64,000 nt of DNA from Microvelia longipes (lineage: Eukaryota; Arthropoda; Insecta; Hemiptera; Veliidae), in the NCBI GenBank assembly GCA_018340805.1, contig JACMZG010001914.1, forward strand, positions 17,716,736 to 17,780,735, written 5' to 3'. Every line of letters starts with the position of its first letter. The stretch's first letter is position 1. The translations under genes were made by a program, and so were the position numbers. A model generated the notes under the pieces. It saw only the letters and a list, made by a program, of their open reading frames with translations, was not told the origin of the DNA and made no database searches. Positions 51,848-64,000 of the stretch are shown here, piece by piece.

Positions 51848-51965
51848 TGTCAGTGATAACTAAATCAAGTTAAAAAATGAGTCAATGATAACTAAATTAA
51901 GTTGAAAAATGAGTCAGTGATAACTAAATCAAGTTGAAAAATGAATTAGTGATAACTTAATCACC
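51848..51965 (+). repeat. ~35-bp tandem repeat, 3-4 copies
   Basis: AGTGATAACTAAATCAAGTT followed by GAAAAATGAGTC-like, repeated. Confidence 0.85.
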
Positions 51966-53555
51966 TAGAAAAATAAATTCTATATTTTGCTCTAATATTG
52001 TTGGAATTAATAACACCAATTTACGCGGAAAGTCTGCTGGAAACAAAGAAACATGAAAAATAAGAGAATGAAAGGTTTGACAGCTAGGGACAACATTTGA
52101 CAAGCTATCAGCCTGGCTGTACCTGTAAACCACAAATTGACATGTGTCAGAAAAAATTTCAAATAATTCAGTCTCAATTTAAAATTTGTTAAGTCAGTTG
52201 TCTGTTTAATTTCAATACATATTATAAACGTAATGTAGGAGTAGAATCATTTATTTGTGGTCCTCCGGGCCCACTTATAAGTGTGGGGTGGTCTTCCAGG
52301 CCGCAGGATAACTATTGTTGCACAATTTTGTTAAAAATTTAATGGAAATTGATGGAAATCGATGGAAAAACGTTTTCTCAGGATGAAAGGGGCATTTAAT
52401 TAGAAACATTAAATGCATGCATGGTTAGAAAATACATTTATGTACTTATTTATTAATAATTACATTTCAAGGAGACACCAATTTTAAGTAAATATAAATG
52501 AAGATAACATTTCATGTCCCAGACTTCATATTTCTATTATTTCCAGGTAAGTATGCGTGAAAATTATGATAAACCCCAAAAAAAATCTATTGTTGGTTTT
52601 TAAGTTTTTGAACCATTTATATTTTGTGTTTTTACGTAAAAGTAATAGTTTTTTTATATAAAATTTATGGCTTTAAAAAGGGATTTAAAAACAAAAGCCC
52701 TAACAAGCTTAAGGTTTAAAGCGCGTGAAAGCAGTTTAGACCAGTTAAAACGTTAAAAAATATAAAGGTAAGAAAAAGAATGGCAATAAAATAACTTAAA
52801 AATATAGTTGTAATATATGACAATACATGTAGAAAAGGAGAGAAGGACACTGAGATATCCCGCAAAAATGCGGGATAAGAGTTACCACCATAACAGTTAA
52901 AAAACTTAAAGCAGAGATATTTTCAGTTCAATCCTTCTACCTTACTTTTACAACCATAAAAAATAAAAGTTTTAAATAAAAATGACAATTTTACAGTAAT
53001 AATATATCATTCAAATTACTATCCTAAAGCTATTACTATTATTTAATGCTTATAAAAAAGAAATGGGTGATTTGGTTATAAAAAGTGCAATACAATTTTT
53101 GAGGAAGGAAAAGTAAAATGTTTTGATTTTGCTTCAATGCCAGAATATTGCCGGAGGATAGTTTATCAAACTCTGAGGTAAGCACAATGGAGAGTGGCTA
53201 TTTTTTTTTTTGGGGGGGGGGGGTTGAAAACAAGAGCTGCAGGGGGATTTTACACAAGCTAAGAAGTAATGTATGTAAGTAGACCCCTAGGTCTTGAGGA
53301 TGCGAATTTACTATACCCTTTTTTAGCGAATTGTTATTACATTTTATGGAAAATTTAATTTTATAAGGAGTATATGATCTAAATAATCTGGAGTGATTAA
53401 AATTTTCAAAATGTTCCGCAGTTCGATTAAGCTGTTACAGGCAATATATGGATAGATTTATTAGGCAGTGGTATCGTAGGTTGGTCACCGGCGCTTAGTT
53501 TCTAAGATAATTTGATGTTAAAATCCAGAGGATATATAGTTTTCAGAGATACCCA
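51966..53555. other. No gene seen
   Basis: AT-rich. A T run followed by a 12-base G run near 53200-53223. No exon recognised. Confidence 0.5.
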
Positions 53556-53559
53556 ACAA

Positions 53560-53960
53560 AATCTGATGTAAAATACCCTGATTGAAATCTGTTCAGTTGT
53601 CTAGATATGCTAAATTATTTGGAAAATCCACCAAGGTATGATCTAAAATACCTTGAGTTATCTAGAATACCCTATAGGGTATAATCAAGAGGATCCTGAT
53701 TTGAATTTGATTAATTCTTGAGAGATTTTGATCAATCATCAGGATTATCTAACACGGTATAATAGTTTAAGTAATCTTATTTATAGCTGATTAGTTTTTA
53801 AAAAATGTTTTGTTTAGTTATCTGGGATACGCTATAGGGTATGATTAAGTAATACTTATTTATATCTAATTAGTTCTTGAGACATTTTACTGCCAAGTTA
53901 TCTGGTATACCCAGCACGGTATCATCAAGTAATCCTGATTTAAAGTTTGGTCAGGATACT
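53560..53960 (+). repeat. Diverged ~110-bp tandem repeat
   Basis: Units share TTATCTGG.ATACCC, AGGGTAT.ATCAAG, ATCCTGATTT and TTCTTGAGA.ATTTT in order, in three to four decayed copies. Confidence 0.6.
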
Positions 53961-55140
53961 TGTTGCATTTATGAGGGGTTGAATTTTCTATGTAGTTGCT
54001 CCATGAGACATTTAAATGCTTGGACAACTCTTGATAGAATTATTTCATAGAAGCAATGTGCCAATCAATATTAAAAGATGGTCTCTTTAAAAAAAATGAT
54101 TCATGAATAGGTATTGTTAGAACGTATTTATTATTAAAAATCTAAAAGAAAAGTTACAAAAATATTTTTTCTGTTAACTTAAGATAAAGCCTTTTTTTAA
54201 AAAAAAGGATGATACCTACAATAAATTTTATTTACCATGGTGTCTTTTCGTTGTTACAGTCGATAAGGTTTGTTATATTGTACGTAGAGAGGTTTAGATT
54301 TATGAAAAATTGGTTCAAGTTTATATTGGTAAGGTTACACGTGGCTTGGTTATGAAGCGTGTTAGACAGTATTAAAAGATATAAAAATTGCCTAAAGGTA
54401 GAGGAAATTGTCTACCGACTACATTTTTGTACGTCATTTTGTTTATCGTGTGTTGGGGACACTGATTTATTTATTTAAATACCATTTATGAGTGAAATAC
54501 GTTTTGAAATTCAAATTGTACAAAGCGAGCTTGATGCATCGCACATTTGAATAAGAGTTATTGTAAAAGTATAAGAATGTTTCATCTGCAATAGATTACA
54601 TAAATTTTACATTGCTTTAAAATAAAAACAGTTGTTTTTATTTACTTTTTTTTATGGCGAGTGAACTTATTTGATGTAGTCTGAGTAGAAGTGAATAGAG
54701 GTTTTAATACCGTTAGGCACGATTAAGTACTACTGGAGCCTCTAAGGTTCCTTGTAACCTTCAACTGAGAATTATAGCCTTCAAGAATTGTCTGCTTTAT
54801 TCAAGACTCTTGGATCGTTCTGTTTAGATTTGTGTGGAGATATAATACCCAAAAATGGCAGTAAGGTTGCTCTTACGGTACTAGGTTAGCTAATGGAATT
54901 CTTCATGTAGAGACAGCTTAAGAATAAGGTTAGACCAAACAAGTAGATCGCACTAAGGCAATAAAGGTTTTATTGCCATTTGATTATTTTTTATTTTTAA
55001 GGTTATTAGTCCTTTCAGGACAACTTCAGGCTAACAGATATAATAGTATAAGATAAGTGGAGAATTTCTTTAGTTTTTTAAATGAGGTTAAAGTTATAAT
55101 TTGGTTGATAGTGTTGCTATCTAAAAATTTGTTAATTAGT
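53961..55140. other. No clear gene
   Basis: AT-rich; 54690-54910 is somewhat GC-richer and could be promoter or 5' UTR of the exon candidate downstream, but nothing decisive is seen. Confidence 0.4.
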
Positions 55141-55159
55141 TACTCATATTAGTTTTCCC

Positions 55160-55340
55160 ACCCTTGTTTGGCGTCTTGTTTAGTCGTGTCTGTGTGTTCG
55201 TATGACTTGGATCTGTCATGATATTCCCGCGAAGAACGCTCCGTTCTCTTTAAATATTACAAATATCAAAATACCCGAAAACGGCTCTCAAAACACTCAC
55301 TCTGGAGGCATCAAAAACTACTGTCCTCAGGACATCAAAG
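55160..55340 (+). CDS. Possible first exon of an unknown gene
   Basis: The ATG at 55202 opens a frame of 46 codons up to a strong donor, ATCAAAG|GTGAGC, at 55340/55341 (reading through gives 94 codons to a stop at 55486). The stretch is clearly less AT-rich than its surroundings, with balanced amino acid use. I do not recognise the peptide, and no downstream exon was found in the window. It could also be a transposon remnant. Confidence 0.28.
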
Positions 55341-55486
55341 GTGAGCCAAATTTGGTTATTAATCCGGGCATTAATTTGGTTTTCTCTTGTGGCGAATCAG
55401 CGCAGTGTTATTGTTCTCATTCCAGTGTAATTATCTATATTGCCAGGCGGGAACAACCATTCTTGTTTTTCTTGAATTGTAGCTAA

Positions 55487-55790
55487 TGGTTTTGAAAGTA
55501 TACAGCATAATAATTGTGTTTGTAGTTGAGGCTGCATGAAGTTAACAATTGTGCAAAATTTTATTTATTAACTGCATTAGTTTAACGTTTATCGGATTAC
55601 AGGCATACGTCTCTTAACAATCACTCTTTAAGTGTAATTGGTTACGAGTGTAAAGAGTACGTATATTAAGAACAAGTATACAAACTTTGTTTAATACGGC
55701 TACATCTACAGTTTTTTTCGGAGCACTTTTAATCAAGCAGGGCCAGTTCGTGACTTGGCAAGCTCTGGTATTAATTGTTTTTCAACAGTT
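55487..55790. other. No gene seen
   Basis: AT-rich, nothing recognised. Confidence 0.5.
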
Positions 55791-55792
55791 TG

Positions 55793-55880
55793 AGTACGAG
55801 CGAAGCGAGTCCGAAGACACTACGATATAAATTAGGCGATTTTTATATTCTTAAGGCGAGCTAAGCGAGTCCAAAGTTAT
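55793..55880 (-). repeat. Gamma-type palindromic blocks
   Basis: GAGCGAAGCGAGTCC (near 55799) and GGCGAGCTAAGCGAGTCC (near 55855) are direct repeats about 57 bp apart, inverted relative to the copies at 11.5 and 20.2 kb. Confidence 0.6.
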
Positions 55881-55929
55881 AAGGATGTGGAAACCGATAA
55901 TGCAAGAAAAGGCTTCAATGTACCCCGTG

Positions 55930-56255
55930 CCGATGTTTACTTTTTCCCATTTATACCATTGTTATACAGGAAAAGTATTGTTTTTGGAAAAACATCCGAT
56001 GTGTTTTTAAAACCTTCTGAGTGGTTATCTGTCTGAACTATGAAAGTTCTTCTAGTGACAGAAAGTCCAAAGTTGTCTGTCTGTATGAGTGTGAGTAAGT
56101 GTCTGTTATCACTGTAGCTCTCAGCGTAGTTATACTAGAGAGTTGAAATTTTGTACAAAAATCAATCTAAAGGTGTAGTTGTGCTATCCGGAAATATTTT
56201 TTAAGACGTCATTAACTGGCATTAATTACTCAGCAAAAATTTTGACAATTAAAAA
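55930..56255 (-). repeat. Dispersed repeat alpha, long copy
   Basis: Reverse complement of the 22225-22545 chain: GGATAGCACAACTACACCTT, TTGATTTTTGTACAAA, CTCTCTAGTATAACTACGC, CAGACAGACAACTTTGG, TGGTATAAATGGGAAAAAGT. Confidence 0.72.
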
Positions 56256-56814
56256 AACGCAGAAAAATGTTTGTAAGGAAAAACTTCGAGGTATCCCATA
56301 CCTGAACTTCTAAAAATTTTCCTTCATGGATAGGACAAAGGTCTTAATCCTACTAAAGAGCTAAATATACTTAAACCTTAAATCTTTCATCATATCATCG
56401 CGAAACTTGTAATACATTAAGTAAGGACTACAGTAAAGTACATCCGTTTTTTACCCCTTGTATATAAAAATAAAAATACCAAGTCAGCATTACTTAAACA
56501 GAAAATCCTTAAGTAACTATATTTAGAACTATAAATTGGACTTTGCATAAGAGTTTGGAAGCAGTGTGGATAAGGATGACGATACAATCCTTAAAAGTCT
56601 AATTTACAACTTTCAGCTCCTAGAAAGCTGTATAAAAATCTAAATCTTTAAACCTTTTAACAGTATTATGTTTTATTTTAGTTATCTTTACGGGTAAACC
56701 AACACACGTGTATTTCAGTTTAAGAAAACTATACATTTGTTCTTACATGTAATGATATAAAGAAATGAATAGTATTATTTTTAAGGACATATTGGGTAAA
56801 TAATTTCATAGTTC
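56256..56814. other. No gene seen
   Basis: AT-rich, nothing recognised. Confidence 0.5.
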
Positions 56815-56816
56815 CA

Positions 56817-56850
56817 AATTTACATAGTTCTTCTAGAACTATGTAAATTT
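56817..56850. repeat. Perfect 16-bp hairpin
   Basis: AAATTTACATAGTTCT pairs with AGAACTATGTAAATTT around a TC loop. Confidence 0.75.
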
Positions 56851-56929
56851 GTTTAGTTAATATACAAAATTTAAGAAAATTATCGAGGTAAATAAAGTTA
56901 AAACGTAAGTAAAATCATAGAGATATATA

Positions 56930-57240
56930 CTATAGGAAGCATAGCCTATCTCAATACATTAAGAGTTCTGAAACATCATTTTAGGGCTCTCAGGGGCTCT
57001 GTGTAACCCCATTGAAACCTCTTCTAAGAGTGAGTTAAGGTTTTAATAAAACAATTGTTTTCGGCTTACTGCAGATTGTTTGTGTTTTGATTTATATTTT
57101 CAACGCTCTACTATATAAGTCAAAGTATTTTTTTTTTCTGTTAATTTGATAATATTCATAGTGGAAGATGGTCAGGTTATTTTTCTAATGTTTCGAAATG
57201 CAACCAATTGGACCCCTCTAGTAATATACCTCTATGAGTA
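56930..57240 (+). repeat. Dispersed repeat epsilon, copy 1
   Basis: TGTGTAACCCCATTGAAACC, AAGAGTGAGTTAAGGTT, ATTGTTTGTGTTTT, GCTCTACTATATAAG, CTGTTAATTTG, AATGTTTCGAAATGCAACC appear in order; copy 2 at 58850-59140 has the same chain. Confidence 0.75.
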
Positions 57241-57429
57241 AAATAATATAGGTTAGCGAAGGTACCACAAGATAAATAAAGTTACTAAACTAAAAATAGT
57301 TATAACCATTAGTTAATTTGCCAACTATCTTTGAATATTTTCATATTTAAGTTACTTAAATGTTTTTCAAATTTAAGTAACTTTGTATATTTTGTAATAT
57401 ACAGAGTAACTTTGCGAATTTTGACAACT

Positions 57430-57850
57430 TGAAAACTTTGTTTACCATAGTAAATTCGCTTATTATAGTGATTTAGTAACATTTTTTTACCTTGGTAACT
57501 TTGTTTATCAATGTAACTTTGATTATCTTAGAAACTTTGTTTATCTCAGTAACTATGTTTATCTTAGTAAATTTGTTTATCTGGGTAACTTTGTTTATCT
57601 TTGTAACATCGCTAACCTTTGGGTAACTTTGTTTATCTTGTTAACATCGCTAACCTTTGGGTAACTCTGTTTATCTTGGAAACATCGCTAACCTTTGGGT
57701 AACTTTGTGTATCTTGTTAACATCGCTAACCTTTGGGTAACTTTGTTTATCTTGTTAATATCGCTAACCTTTGGGTAACTTTGTTTATCTAGGTAATATC
57801 GCTAACCTTTGGGTAACTTTGTTTATCTTGGCAACATTGCAAACCTTTGT
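57430..57850 (+). repeat. 38-bp minisatellite
   Basis: The unit GTAACTTTGTTTATCTTGTT plus AACATCGCTAACCTTTGG recurs with 37-38 bp spacing (CATCGC at 57608, 57645, 57683, 57721). Left copies (57480-57600) are a shorter TTTGTTTATCT-only form. Confidence 0.9.
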
Positions 57851-57865
57851 TTGTAATTATCATTT

Positions 57866-58849
57866 ATAACTAACAAACGTAATGAAGACTCATGTTCTAA
57901 CTCTTTTTTTTGTTATTTTTAGCGAATTTTCTATATTTTTCAAATTTATCAACTTTAGTTAGACTAGAAAATTGTAAAATACAATTCGTTTCCCTTTAAA
58001 TGACCCATATTTTCCATTAGGAACAATATTATAAATTAAGATAATAATAGTTGCTCTTAAATACTTTACTTATGCAATGAAGGGGTTCGTATTAAATACT
58101 ATAATAGAATCAAAAGAGGGCTTTTTCACTTCTAATGCTTAAATACTTAGTATTTTTAACACTGCGGAGGGACTTTAAGTGCTCCCCCTTCCTATATACT
58201 AGGGATTTTGAGCTTCCCTTTTCCAAGCATTGGCTATTTCCCTGCCACGAGTAAAATGTTAAGACATTATTTAATAAGATTATGTATAATATACAAAATG
58301 TTTTATGATTTAAACATAAGATCGTTTTGTAAGAGGTATTATTTTTATCACTTATTGTGATAAATTAAACGAGTTTACAATGATTTAAACCAAGAAAGCT
58401 GTTAGATTTAAGTACATTATTCAATAAATAATGATTTTTAAGAAAATAAGATAAACTTATACACTGAATAATAAAATATAATTGAGGGCAAGACTTAAAA
58501 CGTGATTGTAAAAAATAAGAAATATAGCATTGGTGAGGAAAAAATTGTGGTGAAAATTTTGGCTCGTGACCAAGTGAGCATGAGAAAGTCTAAGTTTAGT
58601 TTCTTTGGTTTTAAAAAGTTGACACACTACTGAAAATCAGCGAAAGAAGAAATTCCATTTTCTAATTCTGACGCGATCATTTCGGGAAATGTACTGTATG
58701 AATTGTAAATAAAAATACTTAAACAAAACAATATTTTTCCTTATACCTACAACAATAAGCGAGAAAAATTAAAATAAATACCATAAACAAAATACTGTTT
58801 AATTTATCCCTTTACATCATATAAATATTATTCTAGACATTACTAGAAG
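57866..58849. other. No gene seen
   Basis: AT-rich, nothing recognised. Confidence 0.55.
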
Positions 58850-59140
58850 GGACAGCCAATATCAATGCATTGACAGGTTTAAAACAAATTTGGGGCACTG
58901 TGTAACCCCATTGAAACCTCCCCTATAAGAGTGAGTTAAGGTTATGTTATTATAATTTACTGTCTTCTTTTTATAAATTGTTTGTATTTTAAACGTTCTA
59001 CTATATAAGCTAGTGTGATTTTTTTACTGTTAATTTGTGTTAATTTGAATATATTAATAGTCGAAGGTGTTCAGGATATTTTTTCAATGTTTCAAAATTC
59101 AACCGATAGTACCCTTCTAGAAATATTATCATTGGGAATA
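58850..59140 (+). repeat. Dispersed repeat epsilon, copy 2
   Basis: Same ordered blocks as 56930-57240, about 75-80 percent alike by eye, in direct orientation 1.9 kb away. Confidence 0.72.
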
Positions 59141-59679
59141 GATTATTCTTGAAAACATGATGTAAGCAAGTATTTCTACTTCAGAATTAATTGTAAACTG
59201 TTTAAGACGTTAGGCTATATAAAAGTGTTGATTGTGTAATCCTAAAATAATTGTAAGACCGTTTGTAATCATGTAATAAAATACTGATTCAATTTTCATC
59301 AAGAAAAATTCTAGAAAACTCGGTGTGAACTGTCGTAGGCAACAAGAACCATGATATAACTCCTACCAGAATGTTCTTTAAAAGGCGAAATACGAAGTTA
59401 TTCTTAAATATAAAATAATAACGAATACATTCAAATGGTATTTTCATTCTATTCTGGTTTATTTACCAAAACTAAAATATCTTAATAGACGATGCCCTAT
59501 CATCATGGAGGCATTTCATTGGCTAAATAAACCTTTTAAGACTCTATCCCAATGAGTAAACCTGTACATCCATTGCTGAATGTAGTAAGGTAGACGGCAA
59601 GCTAAATCAATTGATACTGGTTTTAGCTTAATGAGACCATCCTAAGTAGCTCAAATGGAATACATCCATATATATATAT

Positions 59680-59723
<44 letters not shown>

Positions 59724-60420
59724 TTTTATCCTTCTACGTCGGTGACATCCTTCTACGTTCATTGAGTTGAGTGGTGCAAAAGAATGTGGATATATAAGAA
59801 GGATATCTCTTATCTCCACTCTAAATAGCCTACCATCCCAGACAGTCAGTATAATCAGTGGAGTACTTACGTGAAACTTTAGATAAACGTTATTAATAAC
59901 AATCACTTAATAATTTATAATTTCACAAAATACTTCGACGAACAAAAGTTTCGTCAACGTAAAGAAAATTTTACGTTGATAAAATGGCGCCTTAGTTAAG
60001 ATTACTGGAAAACTGACTTCACTATAGCATAATGCTCCTTTAATACTTTATTTATTATAAGCCTGTGCTGTCGTTAATCTGTCCATTAGGAAAATCTTTA
60101 AGCTAAAAATTAACGTTAAAAGTACGTGGCTTTGTTTAATTCTTGTTTAATAGAAGCATACAAATATACTGTTTCACTAATTTCTGAAGTAAACAGTCCA
60201 ATATTTAAACTGACAGATTGTATTCACAACCATCTATTTCAGAGTCTCCTCTAGAAGCTAGGACAGCCACGCTTTAGTAGGAAGTGTTTAACGTATTTAG
60301 CATATGGAAGCAACCGTAGTCGATACCACTGGTACTCAAGGGGCAACTCTGCTTATGACCAATTTTGACCACGCTAATACGAACTCTAGAGTAGAACGCA
60401 GAAAGTATACAACACGGACT
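59141..60420. other. No gene; one (TA)n tract
   Basis: (TA)n at 59669-59722. The minus-strand frame 59628-59906 includes this tract and is not a gene candidate. No exon recognised. Confidence 0.5.
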
Positions 60421-60461
60421 TAGCCATGTTAAAGCTGTTTAATACAGCTTTAACATGGCTA
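60421..60461. repeat. Perfect 18-bp hairpin
   Basis: TAGCCATGTTAAAGCTGT (60421-60438) pairs with 60444-60461 around a 5-nt TTAAT loop. Confidence 0.8.
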
Positions 60462-61262
60462 ATTTAACAAAGCTGTACTACATTGTTTATAAAATGAGAA
60501 ATATTATAGAATAGACTTTTTTAATGAATGAAAAATATTAATTGATGCATTTATAAATAATAATAATAAATAAAAAATTTATTAAAATGTTTATTCCTGA
60601 TTTATGAACATCTAAAATACTGAGTTAATCTATATCTATATATTTAATTTAAAGTATCAAAACATTAATTAGTCCTTAGTAATTCAAATTAATTTCAAAT
60701 AAACTTTTAAATTTATAAAAAGAAATAAATGAAAGTGTAATATTTGTAAAAGAAAGTTAGCAAAATGTAAATTTAAATTTATTTACATTAGTCGTGTTAA
60801 AAAAACTAAAACTAATTAAGTTCCCATAATTTTTTGCTTAATCGTGTTTACACCTATATTTAAGAAACGTGTTTTGTTAAAATAAAAATTAATTCAGGAT
60901 TTTCTTAAAAACAGTGTTACCGTCTTTATCAAGAATAAAAGTTATAATTTACAAATTAAAAGCATAAAATTATGTCTTAAAAAACAACAGAAGTTAATTT
61001 TAGGGCATTCAAATTCTTTACCAAATATTAGTATGGACTAGGAAAACTTAAATGTTAAAAAATACATTGCATGCACAAAAATAGTAAGAAATATTGTAAC
61101 ATTTTTTTCACAAATATATTTTTTATACAGCGGCACGTTAGGTTTTAAGTGTGCTCCAGATGTAAAAAGCAATATAAGCTGCTTCTTACAACTTAATTTT
61201 TACGGGTTAATTTTTTCAGCGAAGAAATAACCCCGCTTGTGCAAAGTAGTCTTTAGTTAAAA
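60462..61262. other. No gene seen
   Basis: Very AT-rich, nothing recognised. Confidence 0.55.
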
Positions 61263-61264
61263 AA

Positions 61265-61400
61265 ATTGGGTACGGGCACCTCGGAACTCTTCCTCATCAA
61301 ATTAGATTCGCTACAATTATTATACCTACTTCGGATTCGCTACGCTCGTCTTCAGAACATACAAGTCGTTTAATTTATACTGCAACACGTCTTTAGTTAA
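61265..61400 (+). repeat. Partial copy of dispersed repeat gamma
   Basis: GGGTACGGGCACCTCGGAAC, TCCTCATCAAATTAGATTCG, GGATTCGCTACGCTCGTCTT and CATACAAGTCGTTTAATTTA, as at 20180-20290. TCTTTAGTTAAAAAAA words flank it on both sides (61248 and 61390). Confidence 0.65.
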
Positions 61401-62744
61401 AAAAAAATTGTTACCCAGGGATAAGATATCAGATATTCAACAACTCAGTACACGGAAAAAATCAGAATTAAAAAATAACATCTAAGCATACAGAAAATAA
61501 AATAAAAAACCTGAGTTTAGTATAGTTTCGTCTAAATTATATGTATTTATATAAGTAAGATATACTTATTGCATTACTCTTACTAGAAGACAAGGAAGCC
61601 AATCAGCGACACAGTAAATCTATAAAATCATTTTTTCGAATATTTTTTATTTGTACCAGATCTCAAGTAGGATTCAATCCGAGACAGTGGTCTATAAACC
61701 CATAGCATAAATAAAAGAAAATGATGGCGGAAGCATCATAAAAAACCCACAGCGATGTGATGAGATGTTTAACTAACCGCGTCTAAACAGCTATGTATTT
61801 TCCAAACCAATATAACCATTAAATTACTTGTCATAACAGATTTATCAATAATAAACTTGACTTTGAAGTTTGGTAATATTTCTGAAAATATTTTTAAATA
61901 TTTTAAAATATTTATTTAAATGAAATTACTAGATAACTTTCTTTTACAGTAGAGTTTTTCTTATATAGAAAATATAAATAGGGGTTTATTTTTTCTTGTT
62001 GCATTTAATTTATTATATATAAAATGATATGGACAATTTGTTCAAACTTAATTTAGTAGCTCACAATATTTGGCACTGACTTATTTCCTCTCTTGAGCAT
62101 TAAAAGTGAAACAGATACCGGTATGAAATTGATTCGGTACCTAGCTTATACTGGCATTGCTATTAATCTAGGAGGATACAAAATATAGCATTTTTGACCA
62201 TTCCACGACTTACTTCTATTTATCTGTTTATGAAAGTTATGAAACAAATAACATTATTATTTGAACCAATTCGTTCCTGAAACCACAAAAATCCAACAGG
62301 AGGAGACGCTGCTACTGTGCCAAGACTGTCCTGAGAGCAACCGTCTTGGGAACGTGCTACAAATTTAGACTCAAGGAGCATTACTACAAATTTTCAAATT
62401 AATACTAAGAATGAACCAAATTTAGTTCAGATGTCTAGACTCAAAAATTTATTGATTTAATTCTTGAGGTCAAAAGTAATCCAGATAAAGAGCCACTTAT
62501 TCAACATATGTTGAACACATGTCCAACATACTATCTAACTCACTTTTAACACTGAGTTCAAATACAAAGCAGTATCATGTGAACCTGACGCGAGTGAAAT
62601 GAAATCAGCTGTGACAAGTCCTTTAGAGTTTCCCTTTGTAATCAGAGTGTTAATATAGAGAGTGACTGACAGACGTGTTTCATACAATTCCCCAACTCTC
62701 GAGATCAGACACCGGATAAATTACTTAAAGATTTGAATAAACTG
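61401..62744. other. No convincing gene
   Basis: 62270-62390 is GC-richer (GGAGGAGACGCTGCTACTG) with a short Arg/Cys-rich + frame, but no splice context or known motif. Confidence 0.4.
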
Positions 62745-62860
62745 CATAGGCTTCCGCGGTTATTGTCAAGAATATTTAGGTTTTGCCGTGGTAACAGCAT
62801 CGATGTTAATAATGAATCCGGCGTTTCGTAACCACTGTAGCAGACATCTTCAGGGATAGA
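62745..62860 (-). repeat. Penelope-like terminal fragment with CTGAAGA...GAAA
   Basis: On the minus strand: CTGAAGA (62853-62847), TGTCTGCTACAGTGG, GAAACGCCGGATTCA (GAAA at 62827-62824), TTAACATCGATGCTG, TTACCACGGC. The chain matches 34431-34570 (-) and 12225-12300 (-). It has the CTGANGA ... GAAA frame of a hammerhead core, but stem II pairs poorly. Confidence 0.5.
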
Positions 62861-64000
62861 TAGGACCAAAAATAAAATAACCCTATACAGCAAGATTGTC
62901 AACTTCCCTCTTCTTTTACCTTTGACAGTCTACTAGCACTGGTCTTCCAAAATAGCGGTCAAAAGTAGAGAAACACATGACACTTCCTTTCCCCTTTTTA
63001 CAAATCTTTACTTGATGTTTTGGAAACTGGCACATATTAGACCTTTGAACTGTATTGGAACATCTCAAAATGACTCAGGGTAGCTTACTTTCTGCTTTAT
63101 TTTCAACTAATAAAACATTATGAAAATTCGCTTTAATAAGCCAAAGGAAAAAATTCCACACTGATGGGTCAAAAACCCGGCACACAGCAGAATTTAAAAA
63201 TGTGTCGTATGAATTTGTGTAACACAAATAGTAAAAACATATACTGCTTCATTGAATTTAATAAGCAAAATTTAAAAGAAATTATTAAGAGATAAAACTA
63301 AAAGACAATTTTTATTTGAAGATGGGTTTAGGTAAAATTTTAGATTATCTCTTCCCTGTGATTTAGTAGGGTAGAAAATATTACAATTGCGCGATAGACA
63401 TCCAGAACAGCAAATTTCAAACGCACCATTATTTTGAAATAGAGAACTGTTCCTTAGCTTAACATTGTCCAAGTTGAGCTACGATATATCTTGAGCTGTA
63501 GTGCAGGCCCTTAGTCAGTCATCTACAAATTTGTAGGTGGGAGGCGGAACCAATCCCAGATTTTTTGCCACAGGGGCAATTTTTAACACATCTTTGGGGG
63601 ACCTTTGAAGAAAACCACTTCGTCAGAGAGGCAAACATTTTCCCCTCGGCCCCAACCTGGCATGGGCCTGCTGCAGTGGCAAACGTGTTAAGCGCCAGGG
63701 GCAGATGTCCCTGAGCATAAAATATAATGCTAGCTAATGAGTTTTTATTGCTTCAAAAGAAGCACGACACGAGTGCCAAAAATACAGAGGTAGCTACATT
63801 AAAAATGTCAACTCATAGATATAATCGAAAGTAAATTAACCAAGCTCTAAATTTCTTCTACCATTTTACTGTAAAAATTACATAAAAATTGTAATTTGGA
63901 GTTTACATCTTTTAATAAAGTCAATATAGTATTTTATAACTTAAAATGAAGCATAAACTTTTATGAAGAGATCTTCCCCCAAACAAATTTTTCGATCATT
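62861..64000. other. No gene seen
   Basis: 63490-63710 is GC-richer (GGTGGGAGGCGGAACC, CAACCTGGCATGGGCC) without an open frame of note. The rest is AT-rich. Confidence 0.45.

Noticed and set aside
61660..61700. B-box-like GGATTGAATCC on the minus strand
   Set aside because: A single weak motif without an A box or tRNA-like arms.
62270..62400. GC-richer Arg/Cys-rich short frame
   Set aside because: No start codon, splice site or recognisable motif; composition alone is not enough.

Overview
The window looks like arthropod (most likely insect) nuclear DNA. It is AT-rich and gene-poor, with spliced exons bounded by GT/AG, many (TA)n microsatellites, at least nine minisatellites, and a gypsy/17.6-type errantivirus with an env region. 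I found no prokaryotic gene structure and no complete host gene. Small length differences between tandem repeat units, and frame breaks inside a retroelement whose LTRs are almost identical, suggest residual indel errors in the assembly or a recent defective copy.

Layout. 1-8 kb: a 32-33 bp tandem repeat, a ~615 bp inverted-repeat element, a tRNA-headed SINE-like element between TA tracts, and a 0.9 kb minisatellite built from 9-bp blocks. 8.1-12.7 kb (+ strand): the last four exons of a trypsin-like S1 serine protease with matching exon phases. They carry the catalytic Asp and Ser and the S1-pocket Asp; the exon with the catalytic His lies upstream and was not found. Its introns hold a near-perfect 281-bp hairpin and several dispersed repeats. 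13-26 kb: a 33-bp minisatellite with a tiny retroposon tail inside it, RNase H remnants of a non-LTR retrotransposon, dispersed repeats carrying palindromic TCGCTTCGCTCG-type blocks, and an interlocked inverted repeat (A-B-A'-B') with TGACGTCA sites. 26.4-33.9 kb: a 7.46-kb errantivirus-like LTR element (LTR, tRNA-Ser primer site, gag, pol, env, LTR), frame-broken throughout and flanked by an identical direct repeat of 92 bp plus TA tract instead of a 4-bp target duplication. 34-45 kb: Penelope-like termini with hammerhead-ribozyme-like folds, one of them (43.76-44.03 kb) with a 13-bp target duplication; a 5'-truncated jockey-like LINE on the minus strand; and a 3.6-kb element with ACTGAGAAAAAT terminal inverted repeats hosting several nested insertions. 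45-64 kb: microsatellites, five more minisatellite arrays, foldback elements, duplicated repeat pairs, and one possible first coding exon near 55.2-55.34 kb.

How it fits together: the only convincing host gene is the protease. Everything else I can name is mobile-element or repeat biology. The most interesting items are the hammerhead-like folds with a covarying stem I, the oversized duplication flanking the errantivirus, the intronic long hairpin (a possible double-stranded RNA source), and the interlocked inverted repeat with CRE-like palindromes.
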